Below, piece by piece: positions 24,941-34,556 of a DNA stretch of 64,000 nt. Numbering within the stretch: position 1 is the stretch's first letter; every line of letters starts with the position of its first letter. A program made the translations under genes and the position numbers. A model generated the notes under the pieces. The model did no database searches. It saw only the letters and a list, made by a program, of their open reading frames with translations, and had not been told where the DNA came from. The stretch is from Bacteroidaceae bacterium (lineage in GTDB: Bacteria > Bacteroidota > Bacteroidia > Bacteroidales > Bacteroidaceae), in the NCBI GenBank assembly GCA_902362375.1, contig CABIVS010000013.1, forward strand, positions 85,067 to 149,066, written 5' to 3'.

Positions 24941-25837
24941 ATGGAAAAGAAAATACCATTGAATATAGGTCTCGAAATCTTAGAAAATCCGGATGTCGTC
25001 CGACATAACGAATTCCGTTACATATCTCCGCATTTTGGATTCGTAAATAGCTTCGCCCAATTAGAATCCAATCTTATCATACTGGGCCAGCCTTATCGTA
25101 TCAAAGAAGGACGCATCGCAGTCATCAAACAGGGATATGCACGCGTTTTAATCAACCTGATAGAAGAAACCTTTCAGCGGGACAAGCTACTATTAATTGT
25201 TCCGAATTCCATTCTTCAGATTATAGAAGTCTCTCCGGATTTTGATATGCAGATGGTAGCCATGGACGCAGAATTTCTTTCTATAGCCGGAAAAGACAAT
25301 TTCTTCACTCATCTTTCACAGTTACAGAAAAACCTCATATTATCTCTGACCTCACATGAGTACGACTTGTTTAAGAGTTACTTTGCTTTAATATGGAATA
25401 TATTACAAGAACCGACATTCCGACGGGAAGCTATTCAATATCTACTGATCAGTATTCTGTGCAATATAGAATATCTTGTCAAAAACAGCAATCAAAAAGA
25501 ACAGAGCTGCCAGACACATCAGGAAGAGATTTTCCAGCGTTTCATTTCTTTAGTCAATGCTTATAGCAAGAGAGAACGTAATGTTAGTTTTTATGCGGAT
25601 AAGCTATGTCTCACTCCCCGCTATCTTAACACTATCATCCGCCAAACCAGTCAACAAACAGTAATGGACTGGATAAACCAGTCCATTATATTAGAAGCTA
25701 AAGTATTGCTAAAACATAGCAATCTGCTTGTTTATCAAATTTCTGATGAATTGAACTTCCCTAATCCTTCTTTTTTCTCGAAGTTCTTTAAGCGAATGAC
25801 AGGAATGACACCACATGAATATCAATTCTCGAAATAA
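24941..25837 (+). CDS. AraC-family transcriptional regulator
   Basis: A 298-residue regulator. Residues 1-190 form a ligand or effector domain of the cupin-like kind (HFGFVNSFAQLESNLIILGQPYRIKEGRIAVIKQGYARVLINL). Residues about 200-298 hold two helix-turn-helix motifs, with SFYADKLCLTPRYLNTIIRQTSQQTVMDWIN as the first and VYQISDELNFPNPSFFSKFFKRMTGMTPHEY as the conserved second motif. It is transcribed away from the TolC-led exporter operon across about 160 bp, the classic layout for a local regulator, so it probably controls that pump. Its 3' end lies in a perfect palindrome shared with manC. Confidence 0.9.
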   Translation: MEKKIPLNIGLEILENPDVVRHNEFRYISPHFGFVNSFAQLESNLIILGQPYRIKEGRIAVIKQGYARVLINLIEETFQRDKLLLIVPNSILQIIEVSPDFDMQMVAMDAEFLSIAGKDNFFTHLSQLQKNLILSLTSHEYDLFKSYFALIWNILQEPTFRREAIQYLLISILCNIEYLVKNSNQKEQSCQTHQEEIFQRFISLVNAYSKRERNVSFYADKLCLTPRYLNTIIRQTSQQTVMDWINQSIILEAKVLLKHSNLLVYQISDELNFPNPSFFSKFFKRMTGMTPHEYQFSK

Positions 25838-25854
25838 AATTTATTTCGAGAATT
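25824..25854. terminator. 31-bp perfect palindrome over two convergent stop codons
   Basis: Fifteen bases (25824-25838) are the exact reverse complement of 25840-25854 around a single central A. The palindrome contains the stop codon and the codons for the last residues Phe-Ser-Lys of both the AraC gene and manC. It probably ends transcription in both directions. Confidence 0.85.
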
Positions 25855-26887
25855 CCTTAATTCTTTGCTCTTCTTCCAGCTTGCAGATCAATAATGTGTT
25901 ATCTTTCTCTGCAATGATATATCCATCCAAGCCTTGAATGACTACTCGTTTTTCTTCGCTGGCATGCACAATACAATTTTTACTTTCATACAAACGGATA
26001 TCGGTTCCTACGGTTGCATTTCCAGACTTATCCTGTGGAAGCAAACCGCGAAGTGCTCCCCATGTACCCAGATCTGACCAGCCAAAAGAAGCGGGAAGTA
26101 CATAAATCTCCTGTGCTTTCTCCATCACTGCATAGTCGATAGAAATGCTTTCGCAAGTAGGGAATAACTTCTTGATCGTTTCATTTTCTTTCTCTGTATA
26201 GAAATCGGGGAAAATGCGATCGAAAATTTGTGCGATGCCCGGAGCATATACACGCAGCACGGAAGTAATAGTACGCACATTCCATACAAAGATTCCCGCA
26301 TTCCAGAAGAAATTGCCTTCTGCCAGATACTTTTCGGCAGTCTCTTTATCCGGTTTTTCCTTAAATGCATCTACGGTGTAAATCTCTTTATCTGTCTGGA
26401 GCTGATCGGCAGCAGCAATATATCCGTATCCGGTTTCCGGACGAGTTGGCCGGATACCTATCGTTACAATGGCGCTGCCATCATCTGTGAAACGAAGGGC
26501 TTTCTCCATCACTCTACGGAATTCTCCCGTATCAATGACTAATGCATCCGAAGGAGTTACTACAATGTTAGCATTCGGATGTTTTTTCTTGATCTTCCAA
26601 CAAGCAAAAGCAATGCAGGGTGCAGTATTGCGCGCACAAGGCTCCGCCAAAATATTACTTTCCGGAATTTCCGGCAACTGCTCCCGAACAATATCAATGT
26701 ATTTTTCAGAAGTTACGACCCACATATTTTCTTTAGGGCAAACACCGTCGAAACGATCTGCCGTCAACTGAATCAGCGACCGGCCACATCCCATTACATC
26801 AATAAATTGTTTAGGACATTCCGGAGTGCTCATCGGCCAGAAGCGGCTCCCTATGCCACCAGCCATTATTACAACATGATTATCCAT
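25841..26887 (-). CDS. manC: Mannose-1-phosphate guanylyltransferase
   Basis: A 348-residue nucleotidyltransferase that makes GDP-mannose from mannose 1-phosphate and GTP. The nucleotide-binding signature is GGIGSRFWPMSTPECPKQF (about residues 9-27). KEKPDKETAEKYLAEG and FFWNAGIFVW are further family motifs, and the C-terminal part SFGWSDLGTWGAL is typical of the type that lacks the isomerase domain. GDP-mannose feeds GDP-fucose and cell-surface glycans. It lies downstream of the capsule operon on the same strand but 499 bp away, so its membership in that operon is doubtful. The start MDNHVV replaces a frame 48 bases longer. Confidence 0.93.
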   Translation of the reverse strand: MDNHVVIMAGGIGSRFWPMSTPECPKQFIDVMGCGRSLIQLTADRFDGVCPKENMWVVTSEKYIDIVREQLPEIPESNILAEPCARNTAPCIAFACWKIKKKHPNANIVVTPSDALVIDTGEFRRVMEKALRFTDDGSAIVTIGIRPTRPETGYGYIAAADQLQTDKEIYTVDAFKEKPDKETAEKYLAEGNFFWNAGIFVWNVRTITSVLRVYAPGIAQIFDRIFPDFYTEKENETIKKLFPTCESISIDYAVMEKAQEIYVLPASFGWSDLGTWGALRGLLPQDKSGNATVGTDIRLYESKNCIVHASEEKRVVIQGLDGYIIAEKDNTLLICKLEEEQRIKEFSK

Positions 26888-27386
26888 ACCTGTTATTCTC
26901 CTGTTAAAAAAATATTCTTTAAAATAGGTGTGCAAGGTACGCTAAAATGTCCAAAACAGCAAATAAAGATAAGAGTATTTGTAAGCTCCCAATAAAGTAC
27001 CAATATTTATTATGAAGAAGTATTCAATATAAAAACGGAAGACAACAAAAGTGCTATCTCCCGTTTTGAGTTGTATATTATCTAGTGATAATATCATTTC
27101 AAATATCAACGATCTTCACAGACAGTTGATATAATAGAAATCACATCGGATTTACACCGACATGAGGGCGTTGATTAGGAATACACCGCCGTATATTTCC
27201 TGACCACAAAATGTAGGGACTTCATGTGTGTAGCATGAAGTTAGGGACCTACATGTTCCATCTCACTTTTGTGTAAAGTATTAAAAGTACTCTATGACAT
27301 TATTAACTTAAAAAATCTTGGTCACCAATAAAATCCATATTGGCGAATTCTATGTCAAAGTTTATAAACCGCTATATTGGTTGAAT
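26888..27386. other. 499-bp non-coding gap after the capsule operon
   Basis: No credible gene is present. Several dyads are seen: AAAACGG ... CCGTTTT (27032-27067), TATTATC-tagt-GATAATA (27076-27093), ACTTCATG-tgtgtag-CATGAAGT (27219-27241) nested inside TGTAGG ... CCTACA (27211-27252), and CCAATA/TATTGG copies at 27328-27383. The first is the best terminator candidate for read-through transcription from wzc. Part of the gap may be a remnant of gene exchange at the edge of the capsule locus. Confidence 0.5.
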
Positions 27387-29828
27387 TTATGACTCCTTGT
27401 CATGAGATTGTTCTCCATATCCATAACCGTAACCATAGCGCTTACCATAACCATAGAACTTGCCATATTTACCATAACCGTAATAATAACCGTATTTTCT
27501 TCTTTTCAGATCCAAACCATTGATTACAGTACACAGGCTAGGTAATTTATCTTTTTTAGCAAGTTCGTTGATCAAAGTATACTCGTTTTTATGAGTATAG
27601 TCTGCACGGCAGACATAGACAGACAGGTCAGCCACACGTCCTATCAACAAGGTATCAGTTACCATACCGACAGGAGCTGTATCCAGAATCACATAATCAT
27701 AATTCTTCTTAAGAGTTTCAATCGCTTTATCCAGTCCATCACGGGCCAATAATTCGGTAGGATTAGGAGGAACTGTTCCACCGGGAAGAATATACAGATT
27801 TTTACTGACATCGGAAAGCTGTACTAAATCCATCAAATTCTTTTCCGGATTAGCCAAATATTGAGTTATACCAACTTCTTTTCTCGGAATATTAAAAACC
27901 TTATTCAAACCCGGTTTACGAATATCAAGACCAACGATTACTACTTTCTTCCCTAATAAAGAAAGACTAATAGCTAGATTAGCAGAAATGAAAGATTTGC
28001 CCTCACCACTAACTGTAGAAGTAACCAAAATCACCTTCTTATCATTTTCAAGCATAAACTGAAGATTCGTTCGGATATTTCGGAAGGTTTCACTCATCAG
28101 GTTATTTTGATTCTCAAATACAGCAATAGCTCCCTGTTTTTCATCAGTCAATGGAATATCACCAACAATAGGCACACAAGTAAGCCTTTCTACATCAGAA
28201 CGACCTTCAATCTTGAATTTGGTTAATTCGAGCAGGTAAATAATCCCCACCGGAATTCCGACTCCTAACACTAAAGCAACCAGATAAATTATCTTACCTC
28301 TAGGAGATACAGGAGTATCATCTGCTATAGCGTCATCTATAATCTTCGCATTATTGGCAGTAGCAGCCAAAGTTATAGCATTTTCCTCACGCTTCTGAAG
28401 AAGCATCAGATAAAGTCCGGCCTTTATCTCCTGTTGACGTGCAATACTCACAAACTCACGCTCCTGGCCAGGTGCCTCACTAATGCGACGGGAATAACGG
28501 TTCGCCTCACGATCCAGATCAGCTTTTGTGATATATAATCCACGCAACACCCTGTCTAAAGATACTTGTACATTCTCTTTCATTGCACTAATGCTAGTAT
28601 CAAGATTTATAATGGTAGGATTATTCTGCGTTGATGTACGTAATAAACGTTTCCTCTCAACAAGCACATCATTATAACGGTTGATAGCAGCAGCAAGATT
28701 CAAATCCTGCAATCCTATATTACTGGGTAGAACCTCATAACTTTCATTTTGCATATATTTCTGCAGATCCTGCAGCAAATTAATCTGGGTTTGATTCTCC
28801 ACACGCTTCTTTTCATATTCAGCACTACCCGTCAAAGCAATTTGTGCATCACTGGTTAAATCTGTAATACCTGCCCCACGTTTGAAACTTTCCAGATCCT
28901 TTTCCGTACTACCCAGTTCTTTGGAGATAATACTAATACGTTCATTGATAAATTCAGCTGTTTTCTGTGCCACTTCATTCTTATCATTATTCGTATTGAT
29001 ATTATACATCTCCAATAACTTATTGATAAAATCCTTGCCGCGTTGTACATTTGAGTTTTTCAATGATATGACAGCCACAGAAGTGGTTTTGGAAGTGGGT
29101 TCAATCGTCATATTCTTGCAATACCCTTTCGCTACAGCCAAAGGTTTATTAATTGTTGCTGTAATATTGCGTGTAGTCTTTTTTGAATCTGTAGTTTCTT
29201 CCAATATTCTTTTAGAAGACAATACAGAATCCGGTGTCAGGAAAAAGGCTAATGTTCCTTTGTTGGTAGGAAAAACAGCCGGCAACTTTTCGAAATGTTT
29301 CTGATATTCAGCATCGCCTATCTTCACATTCACATCCATACTTCCCTGTGGTTGCAATGTCATCTCCACAATCATCGGTTTCTCCAACAAGTCAGCCTCC
29401 TGTGGAGTCATGCTCACTTGCACAGGCGAAGTCTTATACATATTCCTGGAAAGAAATTCATCCTCATCCGTATAAGAAATATAGAGGCCCAAATCTTCAA
29501 CCACCTCTTTGACGATAGTCTTGGAACGGAGCACTTCAATCTCGTTATCAATATTCTGTGAAGAAGACATCAAACCATCCAATCCCAAACTCTCTAGCCC
29601 AGAAAGCATTCCGGCGCTACCTCCCTTTTTATCGTCCTTTATTAAAACCGTAGCAGATATGTTATACACAGGAGTAGCTATATACAAATAGACCCATGCC
29701 GCAATCAAGCATACCACAACCGCCCCCACAAACCAAGGCCAATGGAGCAAATACTTAAACAGCAGTTCCTTGACATCTAGACTTTCTTCTTTAGGCTCTT
29801 GTGTTCCGTTGAATTCTGTTTCTTTCAT
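27387..29828 (-). CDS. wzc: Wzc-like polysaccharide co-polymerase and tyrosine autokinase
   Basis: An 813-residue inner-membrane protein. An N-terminal Wzz domain has two membrane spans (WFVGAVVVCLIAAWVYLYIA near residue 32 and GKIIYLVALVLGVGIPVGIIYLLEL near 510) with a coiled-coil periplasmic region between them. A BY-kinase domain follows, with Walker A VTSTVSGEGKSFIS, Walker A-prime VVIVGLDIRKPG and Walker B YDYVILDTAPVG. The C-terminal tail is a dense tyrosine cluster (16 Tyr in the last 36 or so residues), the autophosphorylation region that controls chain length. It is the promoter-distal gene of the capsule operon, next to wza. Confidence 0.93.
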   Translation of the reverse strand: MKETEFNGTQEPKEESLDVKELLFKYLLHWPWFVGAVVVCLIAAWVYLYIATPVYNISATVLIKDDKKGGSAGMLSGLESLGLDGLMSSSQNIDNEIEVLRSKTIVKEVVEDLGLYISYTDEDEFLSRNMYKTSPVQVSMTPQEADLLEKPMIVEMTLQPQGSMDVNVKIGDAEYQKHFEKLPAVFPTNKGTLAFFLTPDSVLSSKRILEETTDSKKTTRNITATINKPLAVAKGYCKNMTIEPTSKTTSVAVISLKNSNVQRGKDFINKLLEMYNINTNNDKNEVAQKTAEFINERISIISKELGSTEKDLESFKRGAGITDLTSDAQIALTGSAEYEKKRVENQTQINLLQDLQKYMQNESYEVLPSNIGLQDLNLAAAINRYNDVLVERKRLLRTSTQNNPTIINLDTSISAMKENVQVSLDRVLRGLYITKADLDREANRYSRRISEAPGQEREFVSIARQQEIKAGLYLMLLQKREENAITLAATANNAKIIDDAIADDTPVSPRGKIIYLVALVLGVGIPVGIIYLLELTKFKIEGRSDVERLTCVPIVGDIPLTDEKQGAIAVFENQNNLMSETFRNIRTNLQFMLENDKKVILVTSTVSGEGKSFISANLAISLSLLGKKVVIVGLDIRKPGLNKVFNIPRKEVGITQYLANPEKNLMDLVQLSDVSKNLYILPGGTVPPNPTELLARDGLDKAIETLKKNYDYVILDTAPVGMVTDTLLIGRVADLSVYVCRADYTHKNEYTLINELAKKDKLPSLCTVINGLDLKRRKYGYYYGYGKYGKFYGYGKRYGYGYGYGEQSHDKES

Positions 29829-29837
29829 TACAAATCG

Positions 29838-30632
29838 TTATTTTAAGATGTTTACTAATAGGCTGACAACGGATACCAAGATAGAGGTAGCGGAGAACCA
29901 GAGGCTGGTACTATTGCCCACATCAGAATTTCGAGCCTTTGCTTTATTGGGAGTTACATAAACAATATCATTCTGTTGTAACCAATAGTAAGGTGAAAGA
30001 ATCGTTTCGGCATTATTTAAATCCAAAGTGACAATTTGCTGTTTGCCATTCGCGTCCTCACGAATCAGCTTCACATTATCACGAAGACCGTATACCGTCA
30101 TATCACCAGCCATGGCCAATGCCTCCAATAGATTCACCTTCTCATTAGAAATAGTAAATGTACCCGGTCGAACAACCTCTCCAATGACTGATATCTTATA
30201 ATTTACCATACGTACTGTAACAATAGGATTTTCTTTCATATAAGGCTTCAATTTATCAACGATTAACTGCTCTGCCTGTTTCTTTGTAAGCCCTCCAACT
30301 GTCAGTGCTCCTAATACTGGAAAAGATATTTTCCCTTCATTGTCAACCAAATATTGTTGTAACACAGGCTGAGTAGTAGTGTACTGTATTGATAAATTAG
30401 ACGGGCTGGCAATTGTCAAGTTAAAGGGTGCAGCTAGTTCCGGACTCGTACACGAAACCACAATTGTCAATAAATCTTTCGGCATGATCTTTGCATCATA
30501 AAGAGTTTCCTGCTGAGTAGCTTGATTGACTGCTTCCACGTCTTGCAAATAAGGTACCTTTTTATAAGATTGACATGCTGCTAATAAAAAAGACAACAAT
30601 ATCACACATATTAGTTTATTTACTTTTTCCAT
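29838..30632 (-). CDS. wza: Wza-type polysaccharide export lipoprotein
   Basis: A 264-residue lipoprotein with signal MEKVNKLICVILLSFLLAAC. The polysaccharide export (Poly_export) domain follows (YDAKIMPKDLLTIVVSCTSPELAAPFNL), then SLBB-like segments (YKISVIGEVVRPGTFTISNEKVNLLEALAMAGDMTVYGLRDNVKLIRED). A C-terminal hydrophobic helix (SLWFSATSILVSVVSLLVNIL) is the outer-membrane anchor. It forms the export pore with Wzc, whose gene begins 9 bp downstream. Confidence 0.92.
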   Translation of the reverse strand: MEKVNKLICVILLSFLLAACQSYKKVPYLQDVEAVNQATQQETLYDAKIMPKDLLTIVVSCTSPELAAPFNLTIASPSNLSIQYTTTQPVLQQYLVDNEGKISFPVLGALTVGGLTKKQAEQLIVDKLKPYMKENPIVTVRMVNYKISVIGEVVRPGTFTISNEKVNLLEALAMAGDMTVYGLRDNVKLIREDANGKQQIVTLDLNNAETILSPYYWLQQNDIVYVTPNKAKARNSDVGNSTSLWFSATSILVSVVSLLVNILK

Positions 30633-30644
30633 ATTCTTATCATC

Positions 30645-31637
30645 TTATTCACTTTTAAAAGTAATATCATCTGTAGGGGGGTATATAAATTCAAACTCTA
30701 AAGTTCTTGCCAGCCCCTCTCCTAAAGAATAAGGAGCTTTAAAAACAGAAGAATGTATTTTAGCAGCATCAAATTCAGTTGTTGCACAAAACTTCTTCAC
30801 ACGCACAGAACTTACTGCCAATTTCTTACGAGTAATGCAAGCAAATATATCAAAACAATATCCTCCTATCATGCCCAACCAATAAGGGAAATGAGTAGCC
30901 GGAATATGTTTATTCATAACTTTGCTAACATGAGCCACCAGTTCATTCATTGTAAAATCCGGCTTGTCAACATAATTAAACACATTATAACCTGTCCGAA
31001 CCTCATCAATCATGTATTTTACAAAAGCAACAACATTACCGACATAAGCCATTGACTTTTTATTGTTTCCAGAACCAATCATTAGAAACTTTCCACTCGC
31101 AATTTGCTTTAATAAATTGTACACATTGCCTCTGTTACGTTCTCCAAAAATGACTGTTGGACGAATAATATCAATATTCCAATCCGGATGTAACTTATAC
31201 CATTCATGCAAAATTTGCTCTGCCTGCCATTTACTTTTCCCATAGTGATTAAACGGATCTGCCGGATATTCTTCATTTGGATTCTTTTTATTTAGACCAT
31301 ATACTGCAACAGATGAAAAAAAAATGATTCGTTTTATATTATTTTTCTCCATTGCTTTTAATGTCTTTTCTATACCACCTACATTTGTATCATAATAAAG
31401 AGATACCGGAACAACATCATCCCGATGCTGTGCTGCTAATAAAACAACACATTCAGCCCCTTCCAATTTCTTATCTAAATAATCCTGATCACGTACATCA
31501 CCAATTGCTGTAACTTCTGGAAAGAAACGACTTTGTTGCAAATCAATATTCAACATCTCATACCTTTGTGCTTTTTTCAAAAGTGTAATCAAACGAGTCC
31601 CGACAAAACCTGACGCACCAATTAAAGTTATTTTCAT
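30645..31637 (-). CDS. NAD-dependent epimerase/dehydratase
   Basis: A 330-residue extended short-chain dehydrogenase/reductase. The dinucleotide-binding motif is GASGFVG (residues 8-14), and the catalytic set is Ser in FFSSVAVYG with YGKSK (Tyr-x-x-x-Lys). It acts on a nucleotide-linked or lipid-linked sugar in the cytoplasm. Related enzymes in capsule and O-antigen loci reduce 4-keto sugars (as in QuiNAc or FucNAc synthesis) and often accompany a WecA-like primase, which this operon has. That assignment is an inference, and epimerase or reductase cannot be decided by eye. It lies between a glycosyltransferase and wza. Confidence 0.82.
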   Translation of the reverse strand: MKITLIGASGFVGTRLITLLKKAQRYEMLNIDLQQSRFFPEVTAIGDVRDQDYLDKKLEGAECVVLLAAQHRDDVVPVSLYYDTNVGGIEKTLKAMEKNNIKRIIFFSSVAVYGLNKKNPNEEYPADPFNHYGKSKWQAEQILHEWYKLHPDWNIDIIRPTVIFGERNRGNVYNLLKQIASGKFLMIGSGNNKKSMAYVGNVVAFVKYMIDEVRTGYNVFNYVDKPDFTMNELVAHVSKVMNKHIPATHFPYWLGMIGGYCFDIFACITRKKLAVSSVRVKKFCATTEFDAAKIHSSVFKAPYSLGEGLARTLEFEFIYPPTDDITFKSE

Positions 31638-31668
31638 GTTTTTTACTAATTATCTTTTCACTAACAAT

Positions 31669-32913
31669 TTACAAATTACAGACATCTTTAAATTTCACGC
31701 ATAGTTTCGCATAATCATATTTTTCGGCTGCTTTTTTCGCTTTATTACATATTGTCTGATACTCATCAGAAGGCAAGTTTTTAAGCGAAAGTATAGCAGC
31801 GGCATAATCCTGCGGATCAGTTAACTTACAGTCTATGCCGACACCCTCCTCTAATATGATACTGTATGGCATTCCCACATTACAACATAATGGTTTACCA
31901 CTTGCCAGTCCCAAAAACATCTTATTCATACTGCCACCATACTTCCCGAAATTAGTAGAATAATTCAGAGCATTCACATCTGCTTTTGAAAGTATATATG
32001 GCACATACTCGGGTGATGTCCATTTTGCTTTAAATTTTACGTTTGTAATCTGTTGTTCTTCACAATAATGCTCTAAAAAAGCCCTATCCTCACCATCACC
32101 ATAAATCAAGACCTGCACATTATTATTCTGCAATATTTTAGCTGAATCTATAAGCAGTTTAAGATTATTTGCCAATCGAATACTTCCCAAATAAATAATA
32201 TTGAAAGTTTTATCGTTTGCCAAATCAAAATCTTCTACTTTGTATCTTTGCATGTTAACATTAAACTCAGACAAATCAATACCATTATTTATATAATGCA
32301 ATTTATTTAAATCAATTGTCCCCCCCTGATCACTATCCCATCCGTTTTCTCTCACATAATTAACTGCACCAGGCATAGAAAAAACAACGTTGTCTGCTTT
32401 ACTATAAATATATCGTTCTAAACAATAAGCAATTTTCACGCATGGATTATTTTTTCCCAATAAGCCTAAGCTTACGAATGAATCAGGCCATAAATCTGTA
32501 ACATCCACGATATATTTTGCTTTTACCTTTTTGGCTAGTTGATAAATTGGAATATCAAAAGGAATACGAGATGTATGAATTATCACATCCGGTTTCTCAA
32601 ATTGTTTTCTATGGATGAATAATTTAACCGCAAACCTAAAATATGATATAATCCTTCTTATCCCATTAGTAGATCCACAACCTGCATTTACTAAAACAAA
32701 AGGGATATTATCATAAGTTTTCTCTTCAAATGTCTTATTAGAGTCAGACAAACATAAGTTTCTATTGTGAACATAACTAGAACAAAACAATTTCACATTA
32801 TAGCCTTCTGATTGAAAATATTGTGCCAACTTTATTGTTCTCAAATGAGTGCCATAAAATTCAATAGGTGCTGCATCTTTATTTATGAACCAAATAGTCT
32901 TTTTCTTCATCAT
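31669..32913 (-). CDS. Glycosyltransferase family 4 protein
   Basis: A 415-residue GT-B-fold enzyme. The N-terminal half opens MKKKTIWFINKDAAPIEFYGTHLRTIKLAQYFQSEGYNVKLF, and the C-terminal half carries FNIIYLGSIRLANNLKLLIDSA and the family motif SGKPLCCNVGMPYSIILEEGVGIDCKLTDP near the donor site. It probably adds one sugar to the lipid-linked capsule repeat unit. The Met-Met start at 32913 was chosen over a codon 21 bases upstream. Both starts overlap or abut the aminotransferase stop codon. The donor sugar is unknown. Confidence 0.85.
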   Translation of the reverse strand: MMKKKTIWFINKDAAPIEFYGTHLRTIKLAQYFQSEGYNVKLFCSSYVHNRNLCLSDSNKTFEEKTYDNIPFVLVNAGCGSTNGIRRIISYFRFAVKLFIHRKQFEKPDVIIHTSRIPFDIPIYQLAKKVKAKYIVDVTDLWPDSFVSLGLLGKNNPCVKIAYCLERYIYSKADNVVFSMPGAVNYVRENGWDSDQGGTIDLNKLHYINNGIDLSEFNVNMQRYKVEDFDLANDKTFNIIYLGSIRLANNLKLLIDSAKILQNNNVQVLIYGDGEDRAFLEHYCEEQQITNVKFKAKWTSPEYVPYILSKADVNALNYSTNFGKYGGSMNKMFLGLASGKPLCCNVGMPYSIILEEGVGIDCKLTDPQDYAAAILSLKNLPSDEYQTICNKAKKAAEKYDYAKLCVKFKDVCNL

Positions 32914-32920
32914 AAGATTA

Positions 32921-34021
32921 TTACTTCCAAGCATTCAACACTTTTACAACCCTTTCAACCTCTTCCATAGATATAATAGGACTCATTGGAATACTCAATT
33001 CTTCAGCATGAATCAATTCTGTAATTGGAAAGCTAAGATCATTCCATTCTTTATAGCATTCTTGTTTATGAGGAGGAATAGGATAATGGATATTAGTTTG
33101 AATATCATTCTCTGCTAAATATTGTTGCAAGCCATCACGATCCGCACAACGAATTGTAAAAAGATGAAATACATGTGCATTCCAATCTTTCACAATTGGC
33201 AAAATAATCGCTGGATTCTCAATGTTTTCTATATAATATTTTGCAACTTCTTTTCTTAATTGTATATCATTATCAAGATAACGGAGTTTAACATCAAGAA
33301 TAGCTGCCTGAATTTCGTCAAGACGACTATTACGCCCTACATATTGGAAAACATATTTCTTTGCAGATCCGTAATTAGCAACCGACCTTACTATATGTGC
33401 CAACTCATCATCATTCGTTGTCACAGCTCCTGCATCCCCTAATGCACCTAAGTTTTTACCCGGATAAAAGCTATGCCCTGCAGCATCGCCTATCGAGCCT
33501 GTCATTCTCCCATTAAATTTGCAGCCATGTGCCTGCGCATTATCTTCTACAAGCTTAAGATTATATTTTTCACATAATTCACCTATTTTCTCAGTATACG
33601 CACACTGACCATAAAGATGTACTATAAGTATAGCTCTTGTACGAGAAGTTATAGCTTTTTCAATCTTAGAATCATCAATTTGATATGTTTCCAGATTGGG
33701 TTCAACCAACACAGGAATGAGTCCGTTCTCAGTAATGGCTAAAATAGAAGCAATATAGGTATTTGCAGGAACGATAACTTCATCTCCAGGTTTCATTATC
33801 CCCATTTCAATATAAGCACGGAAAATCCAAATCAATGCATCAAGGCCGTTAGCACATCCTATAGTATATTTAGTACCAATATATGAGGAATAATGTGTTT
33901 CAAACATTGCATTTTCTTTGCCTTGTAAATACCACCCTGAATCAACGACTCTCAATACTGCTTCATGAATCTCTTCTGCATATTTTGCAGTAACTTTCTG
34001 TAAATCTAAAAATTTAATCAT
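32921..34021 (-). CDS. fdtB: DegT/DnrJ/EryC1 sugar aminotransferase (FdtB-like)
   Basis: A 366-residue PLP-dependent enzyme. The PLP lysine is Lys189 in [17 protein letters not shown], and VEDNAQAHG holds the conserved cofactor-binding Asp. With RmlA, RmlB, FdtA-like and FdtC-like genes in the operon, the expected reaction is transamination of a dTDP-3-keto-6-deoxyhexose to the 3-amino sugar (FdtB for Fuc3N, QdtB for Qui3N). The start [14 protein letters not shown] is the family opening; an upstream frame of 13 residues overlaps the previous gene. Fdt versus Qdt stereochemistry is not decided by sequence alone. Confidence 0.85.
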   Translation of the reverse strand: MIKFLDLQKVTAKYAEEIHEAVLRVVDSGWYLQGKENAMFETHYSSYIGTKYTIGCANGLDALIWIFRAYIEMGIMKPGDEVIVPANTYIASILAITENGLIPVLVEPNLETYQIDDSKIEKAITSRTRAILIVHLYGQCAYTEKIGELCEKYNLKLVEDNAQAHGCKFNGRMTGSIGDAAGHSFYPGKNLGALGDAGAVTTNDDELAHIVRSVANYGSAKKYVFQYVGRNSRLDEIQAAILDVKLRYLDNDIQLRKEVAKYYIENIENPAIILPIVKDWNAHVFHLFTIRCADRDGLQQYLAENDIQTNIHYPIPPHKQECYKEWNDLSFPITELIHAEELSIPMSPIISMEEVERVVKVLNAWK

Positions 34022-34028
34022 ATCCGTT

Positions 34029-34544
34029 TTATATTTTATGTTTAACTCCATTTTTATCACACATATTTAAGTCCAGAGCAATACCATCTTTAGTGATATA
34101 CCCTTTTTTACATGCAGGATTACCAAACCAAATCTCATGTGCCGGAACATTTTTTGTAACAACACTTCCTGCCCCGACAAGAGCGTACTCACCAATAATC
34201 AATCCTCCCATTATTGTAGAATTGGCTCCGATCGAACAATGTTCCTCAAGTGTCGTCATTAGAAATTCACTTGGATAGACTTTTGAACGAGGAATCAAAT
34301 CATTAATAAAAGAGACATTTGCTCCGATAAAAACATTATCTTTTACTCTTAGTCCATCCCACAATTGTACTCCTGATTTTACAGTAACATTGTTACCTAT
34401 AATAACATCATTCTCTACAAAAACATGGGCACATAAATTGCAGTTACTTCCAATAACAGCACCATTTAAGATGACACAAAATTGCCATATAGTAGTCCCG
34501 TCACCAATCAATTTACTTTGACAGTCAGCCAGTGGGTGTATCAT
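34029..34544 (-). CDS. fdtC: Hexapeptide-repeat sugar N-acetyltransferase (FdtC-like)
   Basis: A 171-residue left-handed beta-helix acyltransferase. Hexapeptide repeats fill the protein ([49 protein letters not shown] ...), and the acceptor and CoA-binding end is [35 protein letters not shown]. By context it acetylates the 3-amino group of the dTDP-3-amino-3,6-dideoxyhexose made by the adjacent aminotransferase, giving a Fuc3NAc or Qui3NAc donor. Its stop is 8 bp before the aminotransferase ATG. Confidence 0.83.
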   Translation of the reverse strand: MIHPLADCQSKLIGDGTTIWQFCVILNGAVIGSNCNLCAHVFVENDVIIGNNVTVKSGVQLWDGLRVKDNVFIGANVSFINDLIPRSKVYPSEFLMTTLEEHCSIGANSTIMGGLIIGEYALVGAGSVVTKNVPAHEIWFGNPACKKGYITKDGIALDLNMCDKNGVKHKI

Positions 34545-34556
34545 ATATTCCTCGCT

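Noticed and set aside
24788..24959. Long N-terminal extension of the TolC-like protein
   Set aside because: It overlaps the AraC gene and the promoter region, and a standard signal peptide begins at 24779.
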